DNA of 8,975 bases, from contig JAKORH010000255.1 of NCBI GenBank assembly GCA_029777935.1, positions 1-8,975 of the forward strand. The letters run 5' to 3'. Shown one piece after another: positions 1-6,459 of this stretch (the first letter of the stretch is position 1; each line of letters starts with the position of its first letter). The notes under the pieces are model-generated. The model made no database searches. It saw only the letters and a list, made by a program, of their open reading frames with translations, and was not told the origin of the DNA. The stretch is from Pseudomonadota bacterium (lineage in GTDB: Bacteria > Pseudomonadota > Gammaproteobacteria > Burkholderiales > Burkholderiaceae). Made by a program: the position numbers and the translations under genes.

Positions 1-216
1 CAGCGTCTCCTGACATTGCGCCACCCCGCACGACACCGCGACGATCTCGGTTGCAGCGCCGGCTTCCTTCAGCCGCACCGCCTCCTCGACGGCGATCTCG
101 TCGAACGGGTTCATCGACATCTTGACGTTGGCGATGTCGACCCCGGTCTGGTCCGATTTGACGCGGACCTTCACGTTGTAGTCGACGACGCGCTTTACCG
201 GTACGAGCACCTTCAT
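1..216 (-). CDS. etfB: Electron transfer flavoprotein subunit beta (N-terminal 72 residues, cut by window edge)
   Basis: This is the beginning of the ETF beta subunit. With the alpha subunit it forms an AMP/FAD-containing heterodimer that takes electrons from acyl-CoA and other flavin dehydrogenases and passes them to ETF:ubiquinone oxidoreductase. The 72 visible codons start [19 protein letters not shown], the characteristic ETF-beta N-terminus. They continue with the family segment [19 protein letters not shown] (residues 33-51) and an [10 protein letters not shown] strand of the nucleotide-binding fold. The usual length is about 249 aa, so roughly 70% lies beyond the left edge, where etfA would be expected next (inference). 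The ATG at 216-214 is the only sensible start, because the family begins exactly there. The Shine-Dalgarno is poor (purine-rich gaagaag). A perfect TATAAT lies about 50 bp upstream, so the gene probably has its own promoter and does not depend on the yqaA-like gene behind it. Confidence 0.95.
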   Translation of the reverse strand, partial: MKVLVPVKRVVDYNVKVRVKSDQTGVDIANVKMSMNPFDEIAVEEAVRLKEAGAATEIVAVSCGVAQCQETL

Positions 217-264
217 GGGTTCATCTTCTTCGAGAGAATGGAAACGCGCGGGAACGGACTGCGG

Positions 265-270
265 ATTATA
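265..270 (-). promoter_or_regulatory. Candidate -10 box (TATAAT) of the etfB promoter
   Basis: On the minus strand the gap between yqaA and etfB contains a perfect TATAAT, which is conspicuous in DNA this GC-rich. It would start transcription near 258 and give a leader of about 42 nt before the etfB ATG. No good -35 hexamer is found at 16-18 nt upstream (positions 287-294 read CTGAGC or similar), and there is no extended-10 TG. An activator, or tolerance for a weak -35, would be needed. The position is right, but the promoter call is inference. Confidence 0.5.
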
Positions 271-289
271 CGAAGCGGCACGTGACCGC

Positions 290-724
290 TCAGGCCGGCA
301 GCATCGCCTCGATCCACACCCAGCCGCCCGCCACTATCAGGTAACGCCCGCACTTGCCGAGCGCCAGCAGCAGCGCCGCCAGCCACGGGTTGAAGCGCAG
401 CCAACCCGCGCCGACGCACAGGGCGTCGCCGATCACCGGCAGCCAGGACAGAAGCAGCGCCCACGCGCCGTAGCGCTGCAGCCGCTCGATGCCCCGCTGT
501 TCGACCCGGTTCGGCAGCAGCCGGCCGACCGCGTACGAGGTCATGCCGCCCGCGGTGTTGCCGATCGTCGCGATGCCGATCGCGCGCCAGAACGCCTCCG
601 GAAACTGGTGGATCAGCGCGGCCAGCACGACCTCCGAGCCGCCGGGCAGCAGCGTCGCGGACACGAAACTGGAAACGAAGAGTCCGATCAAGCCGGCCGG
701 TTCCGAGAAGTCGAGCGCGGTCAT
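290..724 (-). CDS. YqaA family (DedA/VTT-related) small inner-membrane protein
   Basis: This 144-residue hydrophobic protein matches the YqaA group (COG1238), small relatives of the DedA/SNARE-associated VTT membrane proteins. Characteristic segments are [13 protein letters not shown] (residues 25-37), [14 protein letters not shown] (55-68) and [18 protein letters not shown] in the second half; the family typically shows a SWLPVxGDPLCxxAGWLR pattern there. Hydrophobic stretches near residues 10-38, 44-70, 86-105 and 112-140 indicate about four membrane or re-entrant segments. DedA-like proteins take part in lipid flipping, membrane homeostasis and drug or cation tolerance, but YqaA itself has no settled function. 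The length is normal for the family. The ATG at 724-722 is the first start in frame and has no Shine-Dalgarno. It is divergent from putA and 73 bp upstream of etfB. No functional link to either is evident. Confidence 0.88.
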   Translation of the reverse strand: MTALDFSEPAGLIGLFVSSFVSATLLPGGSEVVLAALIHQFPEAFWRAIGIATIGNTAGGMTSYAVGRLLPNRVEQRGIERLQRYGAWALLLSWLPVIGDALCVGAGWLRFNPWLAALLLALGKCGRYLIVAGGWVWIEAMLPA

Positions 725-758
725 CGGAACGTCGGCAAGGCCTGGAAGGAGGTCGCGG

Positions 759-764
759 ATTGTA
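759..764 (-). promoter_or_regulatory. Candidate -10 box (TACAAT) for the yqaA-like gene
   Basis: On the minus strand the divergent gap reads TACAAT, five of six matches to the sigma-70 -10 consensus. It would place a start site near 752 and a leader of about 28 nt ahead of the yqaA-like ATG. No convincing -35 is visible at 16-18 nt. On the plus strand of the same 101-bp gap (725-825) I see only a weak TTGTAG / GATAGA pair with 21-nt spacing for putA, so I do not annotate a putA promoter. Confidence 0.3.
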
Positions 765-814
765 GTCGGCGTGGCGTCGGCGCGGTGATAGATTGCCGCC
801 GCATTCAGGGGCCC

Positions 815-819
815 GGAGG
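815..819 (+). promoter_or_regulatory. Shine-Dalgarno (GGAGG) that fixes the putA start
   Basis: GGAGG lies 6 nt before the ATG at 826. The open frame extends back to a TTG at 793, but that start has no ribosome site at proper spacing and would add eleven non-conserved residues. The ATG at 826 is therefore taken as the start. Confidence 0.8.
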
Positions 820-825
820 CACGCC

Positions 826-3800
826 ATGAACGATGTCGCGGTGGCTGAATTCCTGTCGCTGCTCGATCGGCTGCCGGAATTCGGCGATCCGGCCGCGGAC
901 GAGCGCGGCGAGATCGCTCGGCTGCTCGCGTCGGCGCCGGACGCCGCCGTGCGCGGGGCCGCGCAGGCGCGCGCGTTGCGATTCATCGCCGCCGTGCGGA
1001 CCGCCGACGCGGGGTGGCTGTCCGCGCAGAACCTGCTCGCGTCGTTTCCGCTCGCGAGCGCCGAGGGCATCGCGCTACTGCGGCTGGCGGAGGCGCTGCT
1101 GCGCGCGCCCGACGCCGAGACGCAGACCTGGCTGATCGCGGAGAAGCTCGCCGCCTTCCGCGCTGCGCGGGCGAGCGGCACCGAGGGGCTGATGCAACGC
1201 GTGCTCGCCACCGCGCTGAAGATCGCCGGCCACACCGCGAGCGACGCCGAACTGCAGGCAGGCGCCGACGCCAGCGCCGTGCGCGCATGGCTGGCGCGCA
1301 CGACGTTGCGGCCTCTGGTGATCGAAGGCATCCGCCGCTTCGGCGAACAATTCGTCTTCGCGGCGAGCCTGCCCGCGGCCTCCGCGCGCGCGGGGCGCCG
1401 GCCCGACTCACGCGAGACCTATTCATTCGACATGCTCGGCGAAGGCGTGCGCACCGCCGCCGACGCGCGCCGCAATTTCGACGCCTACGCCGCCGCCGTC
1501 GACGCGCTCGCGAACGCGCGCGATGCGCACCCGTGGTACGAACGCGACGGCATCTCCGTCAAGCTGTCGGCGATTCATCCGCGTCTGGAGACGTCGCAGC
1601 TCGACCGCGTCGAGCGCGAACTGTATCCGCGGCTGGCCGAGCTGGCGGAGCTCGCGCGCGCGGCCGACGTCAACTTCGCGGTCGACGCGGAGGAATCGGA
1701 GCGGCTGGAACTGCAGATCGCACTCGTCGAGCGGCTGCTGCGCGAGCCGTCGCTGCGCGACTGGCCCGGACTCGGGCTCGCGGTGCAGGCTTATCTTCCG
1801 CGCGCCGGCCGCGCGATCGACCACCTGCTCGCGTGCGCGCGCGAGGTCGGGCGCCCGTTCGCGGTGCGGCTGGTCAAGGGAGCCTACTGGGATGGGGAGA
1901 TCAAGCACGCCCAGGAACTCGGACTGTCTGGCTTTCCCGTGTTCACGCACAAGTGGGCGAGCGATGTCGCCTACGCATTGCTCGCCGAGCGGCTGCTCGC
2001 TGCCGGCGACCTTGTGTATGCGCAGTTCGCGACCCACAACGCGCTGACGGCGGCGATGGTGATCGAACTGGCGCAGCGCCACCCGCAGTCGCGCTACGAG
2101 TTCCAGCGGCTGCACGGCATGGGCGCGCCGCTGTACGCCGCGCTGCTCGCCGACGAGCCGGCCGCGCGCGTGCGCGTCTACGCGCCGGTAGGCGAGTTCC
2201 GGGACCTGCTCGCCTACCTGGTGCGGCGGCTGCTCGAGAACGGCGCCAACTCGTCGTTCGTGCACCAGATCTCCGACCGGTCGGTGCCTGCCGAAAGCCT
2301 GGTCGAGGATCCGTTCGCGCACGCGGAGCGCGCGGTGGCGCACGGAGCGCACGCGAGTGCGCTGCGCACCGGAGCGATGCTCTTCGACGAGCGCCCGAAT
2401 TCGCGCGGCATCGACCTGGCGCACGCACCCACGCTGGCCGCGCTCGCGCGCCGCGCCGGGCAGGCACGGCCGCTCGACGCCGCGCCGCTGATCGCGGGCA
2501 TCGCGGCGACGCGCACGGCGGCGCCGGTGCCGAATCCGGCGCGACTCTCAGCGCACGCCGGCACCATCGTCGACGCGACCGTCGACGAGGCGCAGGCCGC
2601 GGTCGCCGCCGCGGCCGCCGCGCAGCCCGGTTGGGACGCGCGGCCGGCGGCGCAGCGCGCCGCACTGCTGCGCGGCTGCGCCGACTCGTTCGAAGCCGCG
2701 CACGACGATCTCGTCGCGCGGCTGGTGCGCGAAGCCGGCAAGACGTTCGTCGATGTGCATCTCGAGGTGCGGGAGGCAGTCGACTTCCTGCGCTATTACG
2801 CCGCGCAGGCCGAACGGAACCTTGCCGAGCTGCCGCTGCCCGGTCCCGTCGGCGAGTCGAACCGGTTGCGCCTCGCGGGACGCGGCGTGTTCGTCTGCAT
2901 CAGTCCGTGGAACTTCCCGCTCGCGATCTTCAGCGGCCAGATCGCGGCCGCGCTGGTCACAGGCAACGCGGTGATCGCCAAGCCCGCCGAGCAGACGCCG
3001 CTCGTCGCGTTCGATGCCGTGCGCCTGATGCACGGAGCCGGCGTGCCGCGCGACGTGCTGCAGTTCGTCCCGGGACGCGGCGAGACCGTCGGCGCCGCGC
3101 TGACCTCGGATCCGCGCGTCGCCGGCGTGGCGTTCACCGGCTCGACCGCGACCGCGCGCGCGATCAACCGCGCGCTGGCGGCGCGCGATGCGCCGATCGG
3201 CGTGCTGATCGCCGAGACCGGCGGCCAGAACGCGATGATCGTCGATTCGACCGCGCTGCCCGAGCAGGTGTGCGACGCTGTCATGTCGAGCGCGTTCCGC
3301 TCGTGCGGACAGCGCTGCAGCGCGCTGCGCGTGCTGCTGCTGCAGAGCGAGATCGCCGACGCGATGCTGGCGATGATCGCAGGAGCGATGCGCGAACTGC
3401 GGATCGGCGATCCCGCCGATCCGCGCACCGACGTCGGTCCGGTAATCGACGCCGAACAGCTCGCAGCGCTGCAGCGCCAGCGCGACTGGCTGCGCGCGCA
3501 CGCCAGGATCATCCACGAATGCGAGCTGCCGCCGGGGCTCGACGGTCATTTCTTCGCGCCAATCGCTTACGAAATCGGCGCGATCGGCGAACTCGCGCAG
3601 GAACACTTCGGCCCGATCCTGCACGTCGTGCGCTTCGACAAGCTGAGGCTCGACCAGGTGATCGAGGACATCAACGCGACCGGCTACGGGCTGACGTGCG
3701 GGCTGCAAACGCGGCTCGACGCGCGCATCGAGCAGGTGGCCGCCCGCATCCGCGCCGGCAATCTGTACGTGAACCGCAACATGATCGGGGCGGTCGTCGG

Positions 3801-3954
3801 CGTGCAGCCGTTCGGTGGCGAAGGGCTGTCGGGCACCGGCCCGAAGGCCGGCGGCCCGCACTATCTGCTGCGCTTCTGCACCGAGCGCACGGTGACGGTC
3901 AACACCGCGGCGGCGGGCGGCAACGTCGAGCTTGCCGCGAGCGCGGTCGGCTGA
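826..3954 (+). CDS. putA: Bifunctional proline dehydrogenase / L-glutamate-gamma-semialdehyde dehydrogenase PutA (short form, no DNA-binding domain)
   Basis: PutA oxidises proline to pyrroline-5-carboxylate with FAD, reducing membrane ubiquinone. It then oxidises the semialdehyde to glutamate with NAD+, channelling the intermediate. The protein has 1042 residues. A helical N-terminal arm (about 1-180) is followed by the PRODH barrel (about 190-490): KLSAIHPRL from 246, DAEES from 287, LVKGAYWDGEIK from 349, and the substrate-binding pair R467-R468 in RRLLENGANSSF. The P5CDH half (about 545-1030) has SPWNFPLA at 693 with oxyanion N696, FTGST at 770, ETGGQN at 797, catalytic C831 in CGQRCSALR, EHFGP at 926 and FGGEGLSGTGPKAGG at 996. 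Residue roles are by family analogy. It lacks the N-terminal ribbon-helix-helix of trifunctional PutAs (about 1300 aa) and the C-terminal extension, so it should not autoregulate. It is alone in its transcription unit, divergent from yqaA. No frameshift or missing catalytic residue was seen. Confidence 0.97.
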   Translation: MNDVAVAEFLSLLDRLPEFGDPAADERGEIARLLASAPDAAVRGAAQARALRFIAAVRTADAGWLSAQNLLASFPLASAEGIALLRLAEALLRAPDAETQTWLIAEKLAAFRAARASGTEGLMQRVLATALKIAGHTASDAELQAGADASAVRAWLARTTLRPLVIEGIRRFGEQFVFAASLPAASARAGRRPDSRETYSFDMLGEGVRTAADARRNFDAYAAAVDALANARDAHPWYERDGISVKLSAIHPRLETSQLDRVERELYPRLAELAELARAADVNFAVDAEESERLELQIALVERLLREPSLRDWPGLGLAVQAYLPRAGRAIDHLLACAREVGRPFAVRLVKGAYWDGEIKHAQELGLSGFPVFTHKWASDVAYALLAERLLAAGDLVYAQFATHNALTAAMVIELAQRHPQSRYEFQRLHGMGAPLYAALLADEPAARVRVYAPVGEFRDLLAYLVRRLLENGANSSFVHQISDRSVPAESLVEDPFAHAERAVAHGAHASALRTGAMLFDERPNSRGIDLAHAPTLAALARRAGQARPLDAAPLIAGIAATRTAAPVPNPARLSAHAGTIVDATVDEAQAAVAAAAAAQPGWDARPAAQRAALLRGCADSFEAAHDDLVARLVREAGKTFVDVHLEVREAVDFLRYYAAQAERNLAELPLPGPVGESNRLRLAGRGVFVCISPWNFPLAIFSGQIAAALVTGNAVIAKPAEQTPLVAFDAVRLMHGAGVPRDVLQFVPGRGETVGAALTSDPRVAGVAFTGSTATARAINRALAARDAPIGVLIAETGGQNAMIVDSTALPEQVCDAVMSSAFRSCGQRCSALRVLLLQSEIADAMLAMIAGAMRELRIGDPADPRTDVGPVIDAEQLAALQRQRDWLRAHARIIHECELPPGLDGHFFAPIAYEIGAIGELAQEHFGPILHVVRFDKLRLDQVIEDINATGYGLTCGLQTRLDARIEQVAARIRAGNLYVNRNMIGAVVGVQPFGGEGLSGTGPKAGGPHYLLRFCTERTVTVNTAAAGGNVELAASAVG

Positions 3955-3957
3955 CGT

Positions 3958-5538
3958 TCAACCGAGATCGCGAACGATCTCGCGCGCCGCGTTGCAGCCG
4001 GGCGCGCCGCTGACGCCGCCGCCCGAATGCGCACCGGCGCCGCAGTGGTACAGGCGCGCGATCGGCCCGCGATAGCGCGCATGGCCATAGAGCGGCCGCA
4101 GCGAGAAGAGCTGGTCGAGCGTCATCTGCCCGTGCAGGATGTCGCCGCCGACCAGGCCGAACTCGCGCTCCAGATCGAGCGGCGACCACGCGCGCCAGCC
4201 GAGCAGCGCGCGGCGGAAGTTCGGGCAGTACGACTGCACGATGCCGAAGATCGCCTGCACGGCCGCGTCCTTCAGCCGATCCCAATCGGCGTCGGGCCGG
4301 AACTGCTGCGCAAACAGGCTCGCCACGTGCGCGCCCCTGGGTGCCAGCGTGTCGTCGACCACGCTCGGTATCAGCATCTCGACGATCGGCACGCGCGCGA
4401 AGCCGTGTTCCTGCGCGTCGGTCCAAGCGCGATCCATCGCCGCGAGCGACGGCGCCAGCACGATCCCGCTCGCGTGGTGCGGCTGCGGCTGCGTTCCCGG
4501 CAGGCACGCGAAGTCCGGCAGTTCCGACAGCGCGACATTGATGCGGAACGACCCGGAGCCGCAGCGATAGCGGTCGATCGCCTGGACGAATTCGTCCGGC
4601 AGTGCCGCGTGTTCGACCAGTCGCCCGTACAGCAGCTTCGGATTGACGTTCGCCGCCACCGCGCGCGCCCGGATCTCGCGCCCGCTCGCGAGCCGCACGC
4701 CCACCGCGCGACCGCGCTCGACGAGCACGCGCTCGACCGGCGCTTCGACCTCGATCTGCACGCCGCGCGAGCGCGCTTCGGCCGCCATCAGCTCGGTGAT
4801 GCGTCCCATGCCGCCGATCGCGTGTCCCCATTGCCCGCGCGCGCCGCCGACCCCGCCCAGCGCGTAGTGCAGCAACAGGTACGCGGTACCCGGCGCATAA
4901 GGGCTGGCGTAACTGCCGACCACCGCATCCCAGCCGAGCACGCTCTTCAGCGCGTCGGATTCGAACGCCGCGTCGAGCCAGTGGCCGGCGCTCTTCGTCA
5001 GAAGATCGACCAGGCCGCGCTGTGCCGCGCGCGGCAGGCGTCCGAGCTGCAGCAGCAGCCGCGCCGCCGCGATCGCATCGCGCGCATCCCGCACCAGCAG
5101 CGGCCCGCCGAGGTTCGGCGGTGCGCGCAGCATCCAGTCCCGCGCGAGCGCCGCGATCCGCTCGAAGCGCGCGAAATACGCGGGCAACGTCTCGGCGTCG
5201 CGCAGCGAGAACTTGGCGACTTCCTGCGCCGTCGGCGGTCCGCCGAACTTCAGGAATCGGCCGTCCGCAAGCGGCAGGAAATTCGAGAACGGACGCGCGA
5301 CGATGCGCAGCCCGCGCTCGGCGAGCCTCAGGTCGCGAATCAGCCGCGGCTGCAGCAGGCTGACGGTATAGCTCGCGCTCGAGTTGCGAAAGCCGGAAAG
5401 GAATTCCTCGGTGACCGCAGCGCCGCCGACCACGCCGCGCCGTTCGACGACGCGCACCTTCAACCCGGCCGCGGCGAGATAGCAGGCGCAGGTCAGCCCA
5501 TTGTGGCCGGCACCGATGATGACGACATCGCAATCCAT
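3958..5538 (-). CDS. FAD-dependent oxidoreductase, COG1233 / PYROXD2-like (phytoene-desaturase superfamily)
   Basis: This 526-residue flavoprotein has the amine oxidase/phytoene dehydrogenase fold. The N-terminal dinucleotide site is VVIIGAGHNGL (GxGxxG at 9-14), with E32 placed to bind the adenosine ribose and GVVGGAAVTEE following at 35-45. The C-terminal FAD motif is GAGAHSGGGVSGAPGCNAA (500-518). A segment IVEMLIPSVVDDTLAPRG in the second half resembles the PYROXD2 group more than true carotenoid desaturases, and no crtB or crtE neighbours are present. The substrate is therefore unknown, and a label of phytoene desaturase would be an over-call. The ATG at 5538 puts GxGxxG at the usual distance from the N-terminus; its Shine-Dalgarno is weak. 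No signal peptide is seen, so it is probably cytosolic. Its stop is 3 bp from the convergent putA stop, and the C40 peptidase gene is 168 bp upstream on the same strand. Confidence 0.88.
   Translation of the reverse strand: MDCDVVIIGAGHNGLTCACYLAAAGLKVRVVERRGVVGGAAVTEEFLSGFRNSSASYTVSLLQPRLIRDLRLAERGLRIVARPFSNFLPLADGRFLKFGGPPTAQEVAKFSLRDAETLPAYFARFERIAALARDWMLRAPPNLGGPLLVRDARDAIAAARLLLQLGRLPRAAQRGLVDLLTKSAGHWLDAAFESDALKSVLGWDAVVGSYASPYAPGTAYLLLHYALGGVGGARGQWGHAIGGMGRITELMAAEARSRGVQIEVEAPVERVLVERGRAVGVRLASGREIRARAVAANVNPKLLYGRLVEHAALPDEFVQAIDRYRCGSGSFRINVALSELPDFACLPGTQPQPHHASGIVLAPSLAAMDRAWTDAQEHGFARVPIVEMLIPSVVDDTLAPRGAHVASLFAQQFRPDADWDRLKDAAVQAIFGIVQSYCPNFRRALLGWRAWSPLDLEREFGLVGGDILHGQMTLDQLFSLRPLYGHARYRGPIARLYHCGAGAHSGGGVSGAPGCNAAREIVRDLG
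3963..3982. terminator. Perfect 8-bp hairpin at the putA / oxidoreductase convergent junction
   Basis: CGAGATCG, a 4-nt loop (CGAA; TTCG on the minus strand) and CGATCTCG form an uninterrupted 8-bp stem. It starts 9 nt after the putA stop and lies inside the last codons (residues REIVRDL) of the convergent oxidoreductase gene. No U-tract follows on either strand, so it is not a classical intrinsic terminator. It could be a U-less bidirectional terminator or a 3'-end stabiliser, or it may be constrained only by coding. The symmetry is seen directly; the function is inferred. Confidence 0.35.
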
Positions 5539-5706
5539 CGCGCCGGCGTTCTACCACCGCCAGAGCGACGGCACGCTCGGGGCCGTGCCGGACCGGGAGG
5601 TTGTCGCCGGCGGCCGTCCTTCCGATCGATCCGCCCGCCATGCGCCCGGTGCAAGCCGCCGCTCGAACGCGGGCGGCTCGCGTCTCGAGGGCGATCCGGA
5701 CCCGGC
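5539..5706. other. Intergenic gap with two small perfect hairpins
   Basis: This 168-bp gap lies between the C40 peptidase gene and the downstream oxidoreductase gene, both on the minus strand. It holds two 7-bp perfect inverted repeats. AGCCGCC/GGCGGCT at 5654-5678 (11-nt loop) sits 28 nt after the peptidase stop, where a terminator could be. CGGCACG/CGTGCCG at 5569-5590 (8-nt loop) lies 30 nt upstream of the oxidoreductase ATG, where an operator or leader hairpin could be. Neither has a U-tract. GC-rich DNA yields such stems by chance, so function is uncertain. No convincing -10/-35 pair was seen. Confidence 0.3.
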
Positions 5707-6306
5707 TTACGGCTTGGCGTCAAGCGAAGCGTGATCGTCCTCGAATCGCACGCGGGCGCCGGCCGACTCCGCTGCGTGGGCCGCGACCGATTCCGTGGAC
5801 TCCATCCGGCGCGCACCGTTGAACCGCAGGCGCCAGTAACGCGCCTGCATCGACTCGACGCGCACCTTGCCGCCGCGCGCCGGCGCGTGCACGAAGCGGC
5901 CCTCGCCGATGTAGACGCCGACGTGCGAGAACGGACGGCCGAGCGTGTTGAAGAACAGCAGATCTCCGGGTGCGAGGGAGTCCGGTCGGACCGAGTGGCC
6001 GACCGCGCCGATCGCGCTCGACCGGCGGGGCAGATCGCGCCCGAGCACGGCGCTGACCACGTAGCGCACCAGTCCGCTGCAATCGAAGCCGGTTTCCGGA
6101 TCCTCGCCGCCGAGACGGTAAGGCACGCCCAGAAAGCTCAAAGCGCGCATCACGATCTCGGACCCGGTCGGCTGCGGCTGCCCTTCCTCGGCACGCGCCA
6201 GCGTGGGCGCCGCCAGTGCGAGCGCGGTCGCACATGCAATCGCGGCGACCCGCGTGCGGCCCCCAACCCCGGGCGCGCGGATGGATGAACGCAATCGCGT
6301 GACCAC
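5707..6306 (-). CDS. Secreted NlpC/P60 (C40) cell-wall peptidase
   Basis: This 199-residue protein has a single NlpC/P60 domain (about 48-160), a papain-like cysteine peptidase that cleaves peptidoglycan stem peptides, typically the D-Glu--meso-diaminopimelate bond. Visible landmarks are FLGVPYRLGGEDPETGFDCSGLV with nucleophile C76, LAPGDLLFFNT (111-121), and SHVGVYIGEGRFVHAP with catalytic H128 and third-site H140. The N-terminus has an Arg-rich n-region, a hydrophobic core (about 20-36) and an ARA site, so signal peptidase I cleavage after A39 is likely and the enzyme should be periplasmic. There is no lipobox, LysM or SH3 domain. The start is a GTG at 6306 without a good Shine-Dalgarno; the frame is open further upstream but offers no better start, so the exact start is uncertain. 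Residues after about 160 are a low-complexity, charged tail. It is divergent from the response regulator gene. Confidence 0.88.
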   Translation of the reverse strand: MVTRLRSSIRAPGVGGRTRVAAIACATALALAAPTLARAEEGQPQPTGSEIVMRALSFLGVPYRLGGEDPETGFDCSGLVRYVVSAVLGRDLPRRSSAIGAVGHSVRPDSLAPGDLLFFNTLGRPFSHVGVYIGEGRFVHAPARGGKVRVESMQARYWRLRFNGARRMESTESVAAHAAESAGARVRFEDDHASLDAKP

Positions 6307-6392
6307 GATCAGACGGATGGCAAAAAGGACTCGCCAAGATAGCCGAAGACTCCGGAAAATCCCAGTCCACGCCGTCGCCGTTCAGTGCGGCA

Positions 6393-6408
6393 TGGCACGT
6401 TTCGGGTA
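6393..6408 (+). promoter_or_regulatory. Imperfect sigma-54-like promoter upstream of the response regulator gene
   Basis: TGGCACG at 6393-6399 is a perfect -24 element. After the canonical 4-nt spacer comes GGGTA at 6404-6408 in place of TTGC(A/T): the invariant -12 G is present but the following C is T. It would start transcription near 6420, in the 153-bp divergent gap and 40 nt before the GTG at 6460. No upstream enhancer-binding-protein site was recognised. A single-mismatch chance hit is possible. Confidence 0.3.
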
Positions 6409-6459
6409 AATTTCGGAGCCGCTCCGCGCCGCGGAAGAGCCGCACCAGCGAGTGATTGC

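Noticed and set aside
760..792. TTGTAG / GATAGA as a sigma-70 promoter for putA
   Set aside because: The 21-nt spacing and weak hexamers are unconvincing, so no promoter is annotated for putA.
213..1331. A 372-codon minus-strand frame spanning etfB start, yqaA and the putA 5' end
   Set aside because: It crosses three well-supported gene segments and the divergent gap, and its Ser/Arg/Ala-rich translation shows no domain.
1423..2424. A 333-codon frame antisense to the PRODH domain of putA
   Set aside because: The translation is a typical antisense shadow rich in Arg, Val, His and Gln. No promoter or ribosome site supports it.
1014..4013. A stop-free 999-codon frame on the plus strand overlapping putA in another frame
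   Set aside because: Its translation is dominated by Arg and Ala with no motif, and putA fully explains the region. It is a by-product of GC-rich codon use.
3899..5641. A 580-codon minus-strand frame overlapping the oxidoreductase gene
   Set aside because: It is a frame-shifted reading of the oxidoreductase gene with Arg-rich composition. The true frame has the GxGxxG and C-terminal FAD motifs.
4027..6288. A 753-codon plus-strand frame antisense to the oxidoreductase and peptidase genes
   Set aside because: It is low-complexity Arg/Ala/Pro/His-rich, crosses two genes with intact diagnostic motifs on the other strand, and has no recognisable domain.
6385..6459. An upstream GTG start adding 25 residues to the response regulator
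   Set aside because: The extension is basic and non-conserved, overlaps the candidate promoter elements, and lies ahead of where receiver proteins normally begin.
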